Origin: Psilocybe azurescens
Taxonomy: Eukaryota; Basidiomycota; Agaricomycetes; Agaricales; Agrocybaceae
Direction of reading: 5' to 3'
NCBI GenBank assembly: GCA_023853785.1
Contig: JAJIRX010000019.1
Coordinates: 248,001 to 312,000 of the forward strand
DNA length: 64,000 nucleotides
Shown: positions 46,266 to 56,317 of the stretch, one piece after another
Layout of the letters: each line of letters begins with the position of its first letter
How positions within the stretch are numbered: position 1 is the stretch's first letter
Program-made: the position numbers and the translations under genes
The notes under the pieces: model-generated
Seen by the model: only the letters and a program-made list of their open reading frames with translations
The model's database searches: none
Told to the model about the DNA's origin: nothing

Positions 46266-47470
46266 CACTCAATCCACCCTTCCTTCACGTCCTGCGTCAT
46301 CATTCCACTCCTTACACTCAGGCCGTGGACACTGGTATCGATCTCCGCTGCGGTCCTGGTCAATCAATGCGCTCATGATGATTCTTGCACCTGATTGGAC
46401 TGTCCTCCATTTATTCAATTGCCTGACTTTGTTCTTACTTTCCGTATACAGGTCATAAGTGTCTCGCTCGATGATACTATGCAATATCTTATCCCTCTCA
46501 TCGATCTGTCCAAAGTAACAGCGAAGTACACGAATGAATAGCTGTAGAAAATGTCAGGACGTATGTCTGAAGTTCAAACCTGCCAGAAACGACCGACCTC
46601 ACGCGATTCACATTGTTCAACCAGCAATTTATACTCCCGGCCTGTAGGATCTTTTACGAAGACCGTTCCCTGTACAACAGTATTTGGGATTTGATATGCG
46701 ATATCCTTTACTGTCTTTTCAGTCCGCATCAAAGCAAGCAGCTAAAAATCAAATTCGTCGAAAGAACACATGTCATCTCCCAGGAGGGCGACTCACCGCG
46801 TAATCTCTTTCCAGCGCGTCGATGTCCTTGATGCAGTTGAGAATGGCGCCCTTGACGTCTGCGCTGCCAAAGATACACTTCAGATTCATTCCCTTCAGCC
46901 GATTTGGGATAGCATTCAGTTTTCTGAAAGTGCAGTCCAAATTAAGTGCTTATCAATACTTCCTGAATAGTAATGCATACCGAACTAATTCTTCGTTTCG
47001 ATGTTGTACAGCGGCAGACGTGGCAGGCATTGCTGAAATGCTGGCCTCCAAACAGCGAAGACGTTGGATCATATCGTCAACAGTTTGTCTGTTCTCGCTC
47101 TTCATCTGCCAGAATAGTCGGTATACATGCAGGATATTCTCAATGGCAGCCGGACTGACTTTAACTCCATTCATGACCACCAACAAGGCATCGATGGCCG
47201 CCTTTAACGGAGTGCCAGCTATGGGGATGCCTCCTGCGATGGGAGAGGTGAGGTTAAAAACTGTCGCGCATAATCACTGAGTTTCTGCTCGGCGGTGTTG
47301 AGCTGGAGGGTATGGTTAACGATTGACTGGAATGATTGGACGGAATGTTTACCTGCACAGGCTCCCTTTTTGGCGAGGGGAGGCCCAAATCTCTGTAATG
47401 TGGCATATATTCCTGCGGCGAAGGAATATTTTTGTATGTGGCTCGGAGTAGTCGACCTTGACGGGTTCAT
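46266..47470 (-). pseudogene. Ubiquitin-like-domain gene, block C copy, frameshifted
   Basis: It is collinear with 1685-2886: the start (MNPSRSTTPSHIQKYS at 47470), the same exon order, and the end RYQCPRPECKEWNDDAG near 46330. Compared with the intact copy, exon 1 gains a base around its AAAAAGGG run, exon 2 loses one (GACAGTTTTTAACC against GACAGTTCCTTAACC, near 47252), and exon 5 gains one after GCAGG (near 46290). The reading frame is therefore lost at both ends. Intron positions are conserved. The sequence retains a useful record for comparing selection on the intact copy. Confidence 0.8.
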
Positions 47471-47698
47471 TGCGATGGAAAAAAACGAGCGGTGTTCAAC
47501 ACTCAAGGTGAGGGGGGGAAGGTGGGAGATGGTCGAGAGTATAAGGGCAGACCAGATCAAGAAAGATAATGACAGTGAGGCAGCCTCGAGAAATCGATGA
47601 ACACAGCCAGTCTTGACGTTATCCCATGGGTAGACCTACTAGAATCTTAAATCGCACCCAAATATATCGTGACCAACGTGACGTTAAAAGCAGTGTAG
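47471..47698. other. Block C 5' flank of the ubiquitin-like gene
   Basis: No gene. It aligns with 2887-3110 and 26745-26960 and ends at GTGTAG (47693-47698), the target duplication of the next element. Confidence 0.6.
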
Positions 47699-49113
47699 TA
47701 TGGAAAGCCGGACTGTCAAGCCTCCAAATATGTTGACAAACACTTTGTTGCCGTGATTGCCAATGCTCGTCGGCATTCATGGGTTGTGTCATGTATGTCA
47801 GGACCACGGAAACCTCTCTGGATTGTTTGTATAATATGTAGTTCTGTTGTTAAAGTTTAAAGTACCACTCTTCTATTAAAGTGGATAAGCGCACTCTGTA
47901 CAGCAGCCCAACCTCAGTTAGATGGATGTACTATGGCATCTACAATAAAATCTATGGTCCTACACTTTCAGCATGGCCATATCACAACCATTTGCAATAG
48001 TGATTGCATTGATGTTGAATAATAAAGGCTTTGAATATGGCATTAATGTTTCCCTCTCTTAATAATGTGTCTTCAAAGTTTCCCCACTCAGATTGAAAGC
48101 ATGGGCAGTCTTGTTTTAAAAGCAGAGAATATCTAGGAGGTCTATCAAAACCTTCTGGCATAATTTGAGCAGCTGGATAATGCACTGGATTCCATTGAGA
48201 AATATAAAATATACTTGGCATTGTCAGAAGCTCAAATCAAAAATGAGGAGAACCTTGCGCCAATTGGCCAAGAGCTATAGTAGATGCAAAAATAATGCAT
48301 GGGATTTGTTGTCACACTTTTTAACAATGGTTGCATATTTTTTATAATTCAAATTGCAGTGTGTAGATATAATTTGGATGCATCTTTGTACAATATTTTG
48401 AGATCCTATCTTGAGAATTGGGCACAGGATAAGAAATAACAAAATTGGGGATGATCAAATATTAGAAGTAGCAGTTTACTTGACACAAAACTTTACCAGA
48501 GCATATTCTGGAGCAATTAGACTACACCATAATTTAAATCTTAAAAAATCTTCAGCTGTTCAAGAGATACAGCTCATTGGAATGTCTCCTTTATCCCTCT
48601 TTCCGTGGGAAAACATAGAAAAAGCCTGAAATCTACTCTTTATGCAACCTGTATCTCATAGAAACTAGAGATTTTTAAAAATTTTAAGCTGTGGTGTAAT
48701 CTAATTATGCCATACTACATCCTGGTAGAATTTTAGGTCAACTGAACTGCTACTTCTAATACTTGATCACCCCCAATTTTGGTATTTCTTATCCCCTGTG
48801 CCCAATTCTTAAGATAGGGTTCTCCAAAATATTGTACAAAATGCGTCCAAATTATATCTACACATTGCAATTTGAATCATAAAAAAATATGTAGCCGTTG
48901 TTGAAAAATGTGACAACAAATCCTGCACATTATTTTTGCACACTGTAAATGAGCAGCAGACGGAAATATTACAACAAATGTCCGGTTACATAAAGGAGAT
49001 TTTCGGGGTCCTAACGACCTTAAAATAATCTATCCGTGCAAGTCCACTTCGGCATTGATGGCTGCAAGATGTTTGGCAGCTTCTTTAGAGGCTTGACAGT
49101 CCGGCTTTCCATA
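47699..49113. mobile_element. 1.4-kb foldback element with 6-bp target duplication
   Basis: The left end TATGGAAAGCCGGACTGTC is repeated as an inverted copy at the right end (TIR about 26 bp). GTGTAG flanks both sides (47693-47698 and 49114-49119), and removing the element restores the paralogous sequence at 26952-26980 without a gap. A second, internal inverted repeat of about 200 bp pairs about 48285-48485 with 48740-48945 (shared AATTGGGCACAGG and TTGTACAATATTTTG in inverse order). The ends read as codons (YGKPDCQASK on each inward strand), hinting that the parent element coded up to its ends. No transposase is present. Confidence 0.88.
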
Positions 49114-49170
49114 GTGTAGATCTGTGTCAACACAGCTAAGATAGGGAGCGTCAGGAACCAGCACCCTTAG

Positions 49171-49594
49171 TGTTACGACTTCAAGCTTATATTCACATGC
49201 GTGGATAAAGCCGACAGTCAAGTAGTCAAGAACAGCGAGTTCCAAGCGGTGTCAAGTAAGAGGAGGTTAGATTCTCAAGAACTAGCTAAAGAATACAGTG
49301 GATCCTTCCTGGTATAAATACTATGAACCGCACAGCAAGTTGAAACGAGTTTGAATGTTCATCAGCAGATGTATATAAGAATAGAGGAAACAGATCAAGC
49401 ATTCATCGAAGATGTATCATAAAAGATAGAAGTGAAAGTCCATCAAAGATATGATGGAGTTTCATAGATATGATGGAAAGCAAAGTTCATCAGAACATAC
49501 GATGATGTATCAATGATGTGACAGATGACAAAGAAAAGGGAAAAGAAAAAGAAAAGAGAAAGGAAAAGCAAAAGAAAATAAAGTGTCCATAACA
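49171..49594 (-). repeat. 3' LTR of the gypsy element
   Basis: 424 bp, TG...CA ends, nearly identical to 55893-56317. It is rich in GATG/CATC repeats and in a purine-rich AAAAGAAAAG tract near 49530-49580. Confidence 0.95.
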
Positions 49595-49604
49595 TTACCC
49601 CCTT

Positions 49605-50321
49605 CTAAGGTTCGACTGTCCCAGTCAAATGGTCTTCAGTATCTGTAGGGTTCTCCGGTATTTTTGCGATGCCAACATCATCCGTGGGGTCGTCATAATC
49701 AAAGTAATCGCTTCTGTGAGGAGAGTCGTTACGCTTGAAAGGACAGTATCTTGTTGTATGTCCTGGTCCTCGGCGGTGGCAGTGGTTGCAGGTGAGCTTG
49801 GGGCAATATTGTCATATATGTCCCAACTTTCCACATGCGAAGCATGTAACATCCGGTCGATGTTGATTCCCAACACTTGTCCGTCGGGCTCGAGTCGGGC
49901 TGACGTAGAAGGCGTGCCAGTCTGATTGTTGATGTTGAAAGGTTGTGGTGGATCAGCGTCGGTGAGTCGTTCTGTGGGGGTGTCTGCGTGCGGTGTTTGA
50001 TGAGCATGTGTTCGATGGCTCGTTCAAAACCCTTGAGTTGAAGACATTTGAGGGAGTCAGTGGCGGCTTTGTGGTGGACTCGGACTCTCGCCTGTTTGAC
50101 TGCGATGTCCGCCCTCGATGATTCGTGATTTCGCCAGATAAATAGTTGAAGAATTCAAGTTCTCGTTCGATAAAGGGGGGGCAAAGGGCTTCAATGTCGT
50201 ATCGGTTTTTGGCATTTTTCAAGATTTCAAGTAGTTCGTAGACAGAGAGAGTATTAAAAAGTTGAGACGATGTAGTAGTAGATTGGGGAACAGATGAGGC
50301 ACGAGCAGTGGAATGAGACAT
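49605..50321 (-). pseudogene. Extra 3' ORF of the gypsy element with two CCHC zinc knuckles
   Basis: From the ATG at 50321 (SHSTARASSVPQSTT) one frame runs 238 codons to TAG at 49607-49605, immediately before the polypurine tract, broken only by two TGA codons. An N-terminal helical part (LFNTLSVYELLEILKNAKNR, FIERELEFFNYLSGEITNH) is followed by a Ser/Thr/Arg-rich linker. Two zinc knuckles follow: CFACGKLGHI-TGA-QYC (CX2CX4HX4C, TGA at 49814-49812 where Arg is expected) and CNHCHRRGPGHTTRYC (CX2CX6HX4C). The tail is acidic. Such knuckles bind nucleic acid. It resembles a second nucleocapsid-like product downstream of pol, which is unusual for Ty3/gypsy. Confidence 0.65.
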
Positions 50322-50344
50322 TGTTGGATATCAATATTTGTTGC

Positions 50345-50602
50345 CTAGAAGTGTAGCGACTTGACCTTTCTTATAGCCTTTGTTGCCAGTCCGGGTCTAA
50401 GTTTTTCCTTGAGCTGGGAAATCCGCAGTTGATACTCTAGATTTTGGTCATGCGCCATTGCTGTGCATCTTGCCTTGAGTTCATTGTGTGCTTGTTTCTC
50501 TGCTTCTCGAGACATTATAAACACTATCTCGAAGTTCTTCAAGCATTTGTTGTTGATCTTCTTGGGATTTTGGTATTTTTGTCGTGAGGAAAATAGGTTC
50601 AT
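50345..50602 (-). CDS. Small helical ORF between chromodomain and 3' ORF of gypsy
   Basis: An 85-codon frame; the more likely start is the internal ATG before SREAEKQAHNELKARC (about 50515), giving 56 residues. The sequence is charged and helical (LEYQLRISQLKEKLRPG), suggesting a coiled coil. It lies just upstream of the zinc-knuckle ORF and could be its displaced N-terminus. No family recognised. Confidence 0.35.
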   Translation of the reverse strand: MNLFSSRQKYQNPKKINNKCLKNFEIVFIMSREAEKQAHNELKARCTAMAHDQNLEYQLRISQLKEKLRPGLATKAIRKVKSLHF

Positions 50603-50750
50603 GAGTGTTTTGGGGAAAGAGAGTGGACTTGACGTGTTTGATCGAGGGAAAGGAGAGCATGTTGATTGATTGTTGAGTGAGGGAAGATGGTGGTCTTTTT
50701 ACAGCTTGTGATGTGTTCGGTAAGTCTGTAAGATTTCGTTACTGGTTTCT

Positions 50751-52948
50751 TCAAAGACCGGCCGGTTCCCATGTTGCTTCAGTGATCGGATAGTCCTTCC
50801 ATTTGACGTAGTATTGGTATCCTCTTCCTCTTTTTCAATGTTTGAGAATCGTCTCTATTTCCCAATGTTCTTCTTCGTTTAATATCTCTGGTGGTGGTTG
50901 AATGAAATTGGGTCCATGTGTTTCGGTCTCGTGGTATGGATTAAGAAGTGTCGCATGGAATACATCATGAATGAGCCATCCTTTGGGGAGTTCCAGTCGA
51001 TAAGTTAGGGGTCCTAAGACTTCTTTGATCTTGAAGGGTCCTTCTCGTTTTGGTGCCATTTTCTTGTGATAATTTGTCTGTAAATTTGTCGCTTCTAGCC
51101 AAACTCTTTGTCCTTGGATGAATGGTGTGAAGTTCGAGTTTTTCCTTTCAGCCATCCTTGTCCGGGCTAGTTTGTGGGCTGCTAGGGCTTCTTCTCGATC
51201 CTTTTGAAGATACTTCAGTCTTTCTTCTACTGAAGGAAACTTGGTGTGTTCAAATGCGGTGGGAATTGTGATGGGGAGTATCCGAGAATTAATTCGAATG
51301 GTGTTCTCTGTCTGTCCGCATGTCTTCGGTTATTGTGAGTGAATTCGAGGGTCCCAAGTCATTCGTGCCAGTCTTCTGGGTGAGACGAGCAGTATATGGA
51401 TAGATAGGCTTCAATCTCTTGGTTATATCGTTCGTTGTTCCATCCATTTGAGGGTGATAAGCAGTTGAAAATTTCAATTTTACTCCAAGGAGTTTCATAT
51501 GCTCTTTGAATGATTCAGCGGCAAATCTGGGGTCTCAATCTGATGTGAGGCTGTCTGGTAGTCCAAACCTTTTGTAGAGATTGTCCAGTAAGAGTTTGCC
51601 AGTCTTTTCAGCATCCAGTCCTTTCATTTGGCATGGAATAAGGATAAGTCCTTTTGTGTTCCCGTGATCGGTGATGCTTAGAATTGCATCAAATTCAACT
51701 TCTCCTTGCTTGTCCAGGATCGGTGGAAGGTCTGTAAGGAAGTCCATAGCACTGTCTGCAAAGGGTCGGGCTGACTTTGGTCCAGGTATCAGTATGAATG
51801 ATGGGTTAGAGGGATGTCGATTTATTTTGAACTGTTGGCAGGCGGCACATCCTTTTACGTATTGCTTGACAAATGATCGTAATCCTGGCCACCAGTAGTA
51901 TTGTTTTACCGAATTGAATGTTTCTAATTCTCCAGGGTGTCCGGCTGAGATAGGGTCGTGATATGATTTGACTATGTCTTTCCGTAGGGTTTGATCTTTT
52001 GGAATGTAGGCTCGTCCTTGATAGTATAAGATAGTTTTACTGTTCACGTTCTCTGTTTTCCATTCTCTGAGGTCGTGGTCGTGCATTTGGTGGTCCTCCT
52101 TCTGATAGGGTTTTCATTGCTTCTGCTGCGTTGTGGTCCAGTTCGTTCGCATTGGCAATTCTTTCCTGTAACTCAGCGTCGATTAAGTCGATGAAAAGCT
52201 TTTCTGGAAGTAAGGTGATGTTTTCATTGTCGTGGTCTTCTTCTGGGGTGAAATCGGGCATCTTGAAAGGGTATCGGATTGAATCATTTTGTTTCCAGGT
52301 AGATGTACCAACTTCAGATTGAATTCTGAGACATACAGAGACCAGCGCGCCCTGTCGTCAGTTTAGATTTTGGGCCAATCTGAAATATGTCAAATTCTTG
52401 TCATCTGAATATACCATAGTCGTGTGTTCTGATCCTTGGATGTAGTGTCTCCATTCCTGTAATGATCTGATTATTCCCAGTAATTCCCTGTCGTAGATTT
52501 CGTAGTTTCTTTCGGTTGGAGAGAACGTTCTTGATATAAATGCGCATGGGTGTCTTTCGCCATTTCCATCCAGTTGAGTAAGGACTGCTCCGGAGGCATA
52601 TTTTGAAGCGTCAGATTCAATTTGAAATGGTTTGGTGGGGTCGGGCATCAAGAGTACCGGTTCTTCCGTGAATCGTTTCTTCAGTTCATCAAAGGCAGCT
52701 TGAGTTGTGTCATTCCATAGAAATCCTTTGTCTTTCTTCAGGAGTTCATTTAGAGGTCGAGCTACTTCAGAGAATTTCCGGATGAATTTTTGGTAGAAGT
52801 TCCCAAAGCCCAGGAATGATCGGACTTGTTTGAGAGTAGTAGGTGCTGGCCAGTCTTGAATTCCTTTGAGTTTTGTTGGATCCATAGAGATTTTTCCTGC
52901 TTCAACAATCATTCCGAGATATTCCACTTTTCCTTGAGCAAAGAGCAT
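50751..52948 (-). pseudogene. gypsy pol, part 2: RNase H, integrase, chromodomain
   Basis: RNase H lies at 52948-52358 ([38 protein letters not shown]). The integrase has the HHCC finger (YHDPISAGHPGE ... CAACQQ, near 51990-51840), the first catalytic Asp in DFLTDLPP and the ITDHGNTKG segment. After a TGA at 51537-51535 come DPRFAAESF and STAYHPQMDG. The region after that is frameshifted (PEDWHE, TGA at 51361-51359, LGTLEFTHNN). The chromodomain (WEIETILKH, TGA 50837-50835, KRGRGYQYYVKWKDYP, TWEP) ends near 50751. Another TGA sits at 52360-52358. Chromodomains direct integration to heterochromatin. Family certain, copy inactive. Confidence 0.92.
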
Positions 52949-53683
52949 TTTTCTGGTTTGAGATAGAGATCGTTTTCTCGGAGTCGTTGTAGAACCATTT
53001 TGGTGTATTTTTCCAATTCCCCTTGATCTTTCGCAAAGATTAGAATGTCATCCATATAGATGATTACGAAGCATTGTGATATCATGTCTTCGAAGATTGA
53101 GTCCATCATGGATTGGAAGGTTGCTGGGGAATTGCACATGCCAAAGAACATTACAGTTGGTTCAAAAAGTCCTCGGTTGGTTTTGAATGCTGCTTTCCAT
53201 TGATCACCTTCTTTTATCCTGATGTTGTTGTAGCCCCATCAGATATCTAGTTTGGTGAAGAATTTTGTGCCTTTCAATTTGTCCATAAGTTCCGTAATCC
53301 GTGGTAGTGGGTAAGCGTTCTTGATCGTCCAGTTGTTCAGATACCTGTAGTCTTGACAAGGTCTAAGCTTTCCATCTTTCTTTGATACAAAGAAGAAGGG
53401 AGATGCCATAGGTGATTCCGAGGGTCGAATGTATCCTTTGTCCAATTGTTCCTTTGTCCAGGTGTCCAGTTCTGTTTGTTCTGCCGGTGTGATATTGTAT
53501 GCCTTGAATTTCTTTGGTATGAATCCTTCTTTTAACTCAATTTTATGGTCCCATGGTCTTGGTTCCGGGAATCGGTCTGCCGCTTGTTTATTGAAAAGGT
53601 CCATATATGATTGATATTCTGGGGGAACGATTTCTTGGAGAGGTCTTGTCGGTTTCTCTGGTTCATATTGTTGGGCCAGCGTC
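52949..53683 (-). pseudogene. gypsy pol, part 1: reverse transcriptase
   Basis: Minus-strand reading gives PRPWDHKIELKEGFIPKKFK, SPFFFVSKKDGKLRPCQDYR and YPLPRITELMDKL. The catalytic block is FFTKLDI, TGA at 53241-53239 (Arg expected before WGYNNIRIKEG), FFGMCNSPATFQSMMD, and the active-site [14 protein letters not shown] (near 53060). The frame shifts between ...LLKEK and [12 protein letters not shown] at about 52940. YMDD-type motif and order are diagnostic for Ty3/gypsy reverse transcriptase. Confidence 0.93.
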
Positions 53684-53838
53684 CATCAGCAAACCTTGGG
53701 ATGCTAGCTAGCACTACATAGCACTATGTAGAGGGGGACCTTTGCTATGACACTAGGGCATGCTATGTAGTACTACATAGTACTCAGTAGCATCGTTTTG
53801 TGCTATTTTTAGCACAAAAAAATCAGGATTTGCTGATG
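53684..53838. mobile_element. 155-bp MITE-like insert inside gypsy pol
   Basis: Ends are the inverted repeats CATCAGCAAA and TTTGCTGATG. The interior contains palindromes (GCACTACATAGCACTATGTAG and TAGTACTACATAGTACT). The flanks carry TC on both sides, and removing the insert with one TC rejoins the pol frame as TSQ-TLAQQYEPEKP, an expected sequence ahead of reverse transcriptase. It is therefore a true later insertion. Confidence 0.8.
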
Positions 53839-54613
53839 TCTGTGAGGTTGTGATTTTGGTGTTAAGCCAAGTTTCTTTTATTTCGTCTTCGTTTGCATCC
53901 CGATATATCGGATGACTAATGATTCAAATTCCTCCAATGGGTGGGTAGTCTTGATTGTTGGTGTTCGTTCGTCCGTTTCTTCTTCAATGGTGGTTTGATT
54001 TATCGTAGGCCCTTGACGTGGTTTCTGTTGAAAAGACCAAATCAATCAGATAAAAACCGTGTGATTGGGAGGTAAACACGTAGTGTACAATAATGTAAAC
54101 ACTGTACTTATATACTGTAAATACAATTTATACTAACTAAATTTACTCTATAACGGAGAATTCAGTTTATATATAAAATCTACATACTTGTGGCTGCGTA
54201 TTCAGCGCACGGGATCACAGGAATTGTGCCGTTTGATTCCCATATTCCAACAGTTTCCAAGTTATCTGTCCGTTCTGCCAGTTGATTCCTGGATTCTTTT
54301 CCTGTAGCCAAGGGAATCCTAAAATAATTTTCTGTTTTCCTAGCCCAGAGACCAGTAATTGTTCCCGATGGTTCCAGTTTCCAACCTTTAGGTCCAGGTC
54401 TACAAATGACGAGATGGTTCCTTTCTTGTTCGGGGCTCCGTCTACGTTATAAACCTGGATTGGTTTTTCCAAGGGTTGTGTTCTGAGTCCAAGTTTTTGT
54501 GCATAGTTCTGGTCAATGAATTTCCCTCCTGCTCCTGAGTCTAAGCGCGCAGAGGTTTCGACGATTTGTGAGCCATTCTGTTTCTTGGTGGGGAATGAAA
54601 CTGGTAAAAGCAT
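53839..54613 (-). pseudogene. gypsy aspartic protease and linker, with intron-like segment
   Basis: The protease runs from 54613 (LLPVSFPTKKQNGSQ) with catalytic motif RLDSGAGGKFID (near 54540) to GINWQNGQITWKLL and AQFL (about 54217), where a TGA follows (CGA probable). At 54187-54025 a 163-nt AT-rich segment starts GTATGT and ends AACAG. Joining its edges gives a continuous frame QPQ-KPRQGPTINQTTIEEE, so it behaves as a spliceosomal intron or a later insertion. One frameshift follows near 53900 (DANEDEIKETWLN is in the next frame). Confidence 0.75.
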
Positions 54614-55892
54614 AGTTTTATTCTTGATTGTTGCCGTAAGTACAGATTGGATCTTCAGATAAGGAGAGACAGACGTCGTCCTGTTTCTCCACTTTAAAAA
54701 TCCTTTTCTTCTTTCTCTTCAAATCCTGTTTTAACCATGAGGTCTGCAAGTTCGTCTTTTTCATCCTTGTTCAGGCTCCTGATATGGGCATGGAGTTCCT
54801 TTGGGGTCCACTTCTTGCTGGGTTGTCCTTGGGTTCTGTTCTGGTTTGTTGGTCCTTTCTGTGGGCAATCTCTGGATAGATGTCCTCGTTGTTTGCACCT
54901 GAAACAGGCGCCTTTCCTGATTAATTCGGCTCGTTCTTCGGCTGTCATGGCGCTTATGTCCATCCTGTTTGGGTCATAGTTCCTGTTGTTCCTTGGGAAA
55001 TTGTTCCAGCGTGGGCGTCCTCCTGCGTTCTTCTGGTTCTTCTCTAAAGACTTTGGCCAGTCTGTAGTTGGTGTCAAATGTTGTTGCTTTTTGTACCAGC
55101 CTTGGATCGTTCTTGGAAGGTCTTCGGAGTACAGGATCCTGTCGGCGAGTTGAGGTGTGATGCATTTTGGAATAATCCTATGAGATGGGCATGGTCTGAT
55201 TCTGATTCTGTTCCTAGGTTGGCTTGTCCTACCAACAACTTGAATTTGTTGATGATGTTTTCCACCCTTTCATTGGGTTTTTGCCTATGTCATTTTATGT
55301 TGTTCATGGCTGATCTGGTTTTATCCACTGGAGTGAATGTGTCGTGGAATTTTTTGAGAAATGTTCTGAGGGTGTCCCATTTGAGGGTTTGGTTGGGACT
55401 AGTTCCTTTTGTCCTTGAGGTCAAGTACTGTTCCTTCCATAGTTTTGCTCCTCCTTCCATGCAAAATGATAAAATGAAGGCAATTTTTTCTTGTCTGTGT
55501 TGTAGACGTCATTGTTTATGTCCATGTAGAGGTAGCAGTCTTGCATGAAAGACCTGGATTTTGTCCTGTCTCCATCGAATACGGTGAGTTTGTTGATTGA
55601 GATTTCTTTCTTTCAGTTTGTTTCGACCATGTCTGTGTCTTGTTCTTCTTGATCTATCGCCAGGGTTGATAATAAGTTGTATAGCGAGTTTGATAGGTCT
55701 TTGTTGCCTAGGTTGATATCTTCAGAGCTTTGTCTGGACGGGTTCAGTGTCTGCCAATTTCGTGTCGGGGTTCCTTCTTCTGAGCTGTCGGTAGCGGGAA
55801 TTCTGCCTTTCGGTGGTGCCGTGTTTCGTTTTGGGCTTCAGAGGTCTCGTCTGCTGGGGAGCGGGTGAGATTCGTAGATGAGCTAGTTCTTT
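54614..55892 (-). pseudogene. gypsy gag with zinc knuckle, frameshifted
   Basis: The nucleocapsid part reads NRMDISAMTAEERAELIRKG followed by CFRCKQRGHLSRDC, a CX2CX4HX4C knuckle (near 54910-54870), then a Lys-rich tail (LNKDEKDELADLMVKTGFEE). Upstream, capsid fragments are in other frames (MENIINKFKLLVGQA near 55265, ATTFDTNYRLAKVFREEPEE near 55080). Gag has at least two frameshifts. The first bases after the 5' LTR (AAAGAACTAGCTCATC) do not give an obvious tRNA primer-binding site. Confidence 0.82.
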
Positions 55893-56317
55893 TGTTATGA
55901 CTTCAAGCTTATATTCACATGCGTGGATAAAGCCGACAGTCAAGTAGTCAAGAACAGCGAGTTCCAAGCGGTGTCAAGTAAGAGGAGGTTAGATTCTCAA
56001 GAACTAGCTAAAGAATACAGTGGATCCTTCCTGGTATAAATACTATGAACCGCACAGCAAGTTGAAACGAGTTTGAATGTTCATCAGCAGATGTATATAA
56101 GAATAGAGGAAACAGATCAAGCATTCATCGAAAGATGTATCATAAAAGATAGAAGTGAAAGTCCATCAAAGATATGATGGAGTTTCATAGATATGATGGA
56201 AAGCAAAGTTCATCAGAACATACGATGATGTATCAATGATGTGACAGATGACAAAGAAAAGGGAAAAGAAAAGAAAAGAGAAAGGAAAAGCAAAAAGAAA
56301 ATAAAGTGTCCGTAACA
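55893..56317 (-). repeat. 5' LTR of the gypsy element
   Basis: 425 bp, TG...CA ends, with only a few differences from the 3' LTR (for example GTTATGAC against GTTACGAC, and GTCCGTAACA against GTCCATAACA). Confidence 0.95.

Larger units (their letters stand above)
49171..56317 (-). mobile_element. Ty3/gypsy LTR retrotransposon (chromovirus-like), 7.1 kb
   Basis: The 424-bp and 425-bp LTRs (49171-49594 and 55893-56317) begin TGTTA and end TAACA. The 5-bp duplication CTTAG flanks them (49166-49170 and 56318-56322). Read on the minus strand the order is gag with zinc knuckle, protease, reverse transcriptase, RNase H, integrase and chromodomain, which is the Ty3/gypsy order. A polypurine tract (AGAAGGGGG) precedes the 3' LTR. 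The LTRs differ only at a handful of positions, so insertion was recent, yet the coding region has several frameshifts and in-frame TGA codons. An additional ORF region (50602-49605) follows pol. Confidence 0.95.

Noticed and set aside
48165..48945. Protein genes in the inner part of the foldback element
   Set aside because: Short frames lie in the inverted-repeat arms and are open by chance in AT-rich sequence.
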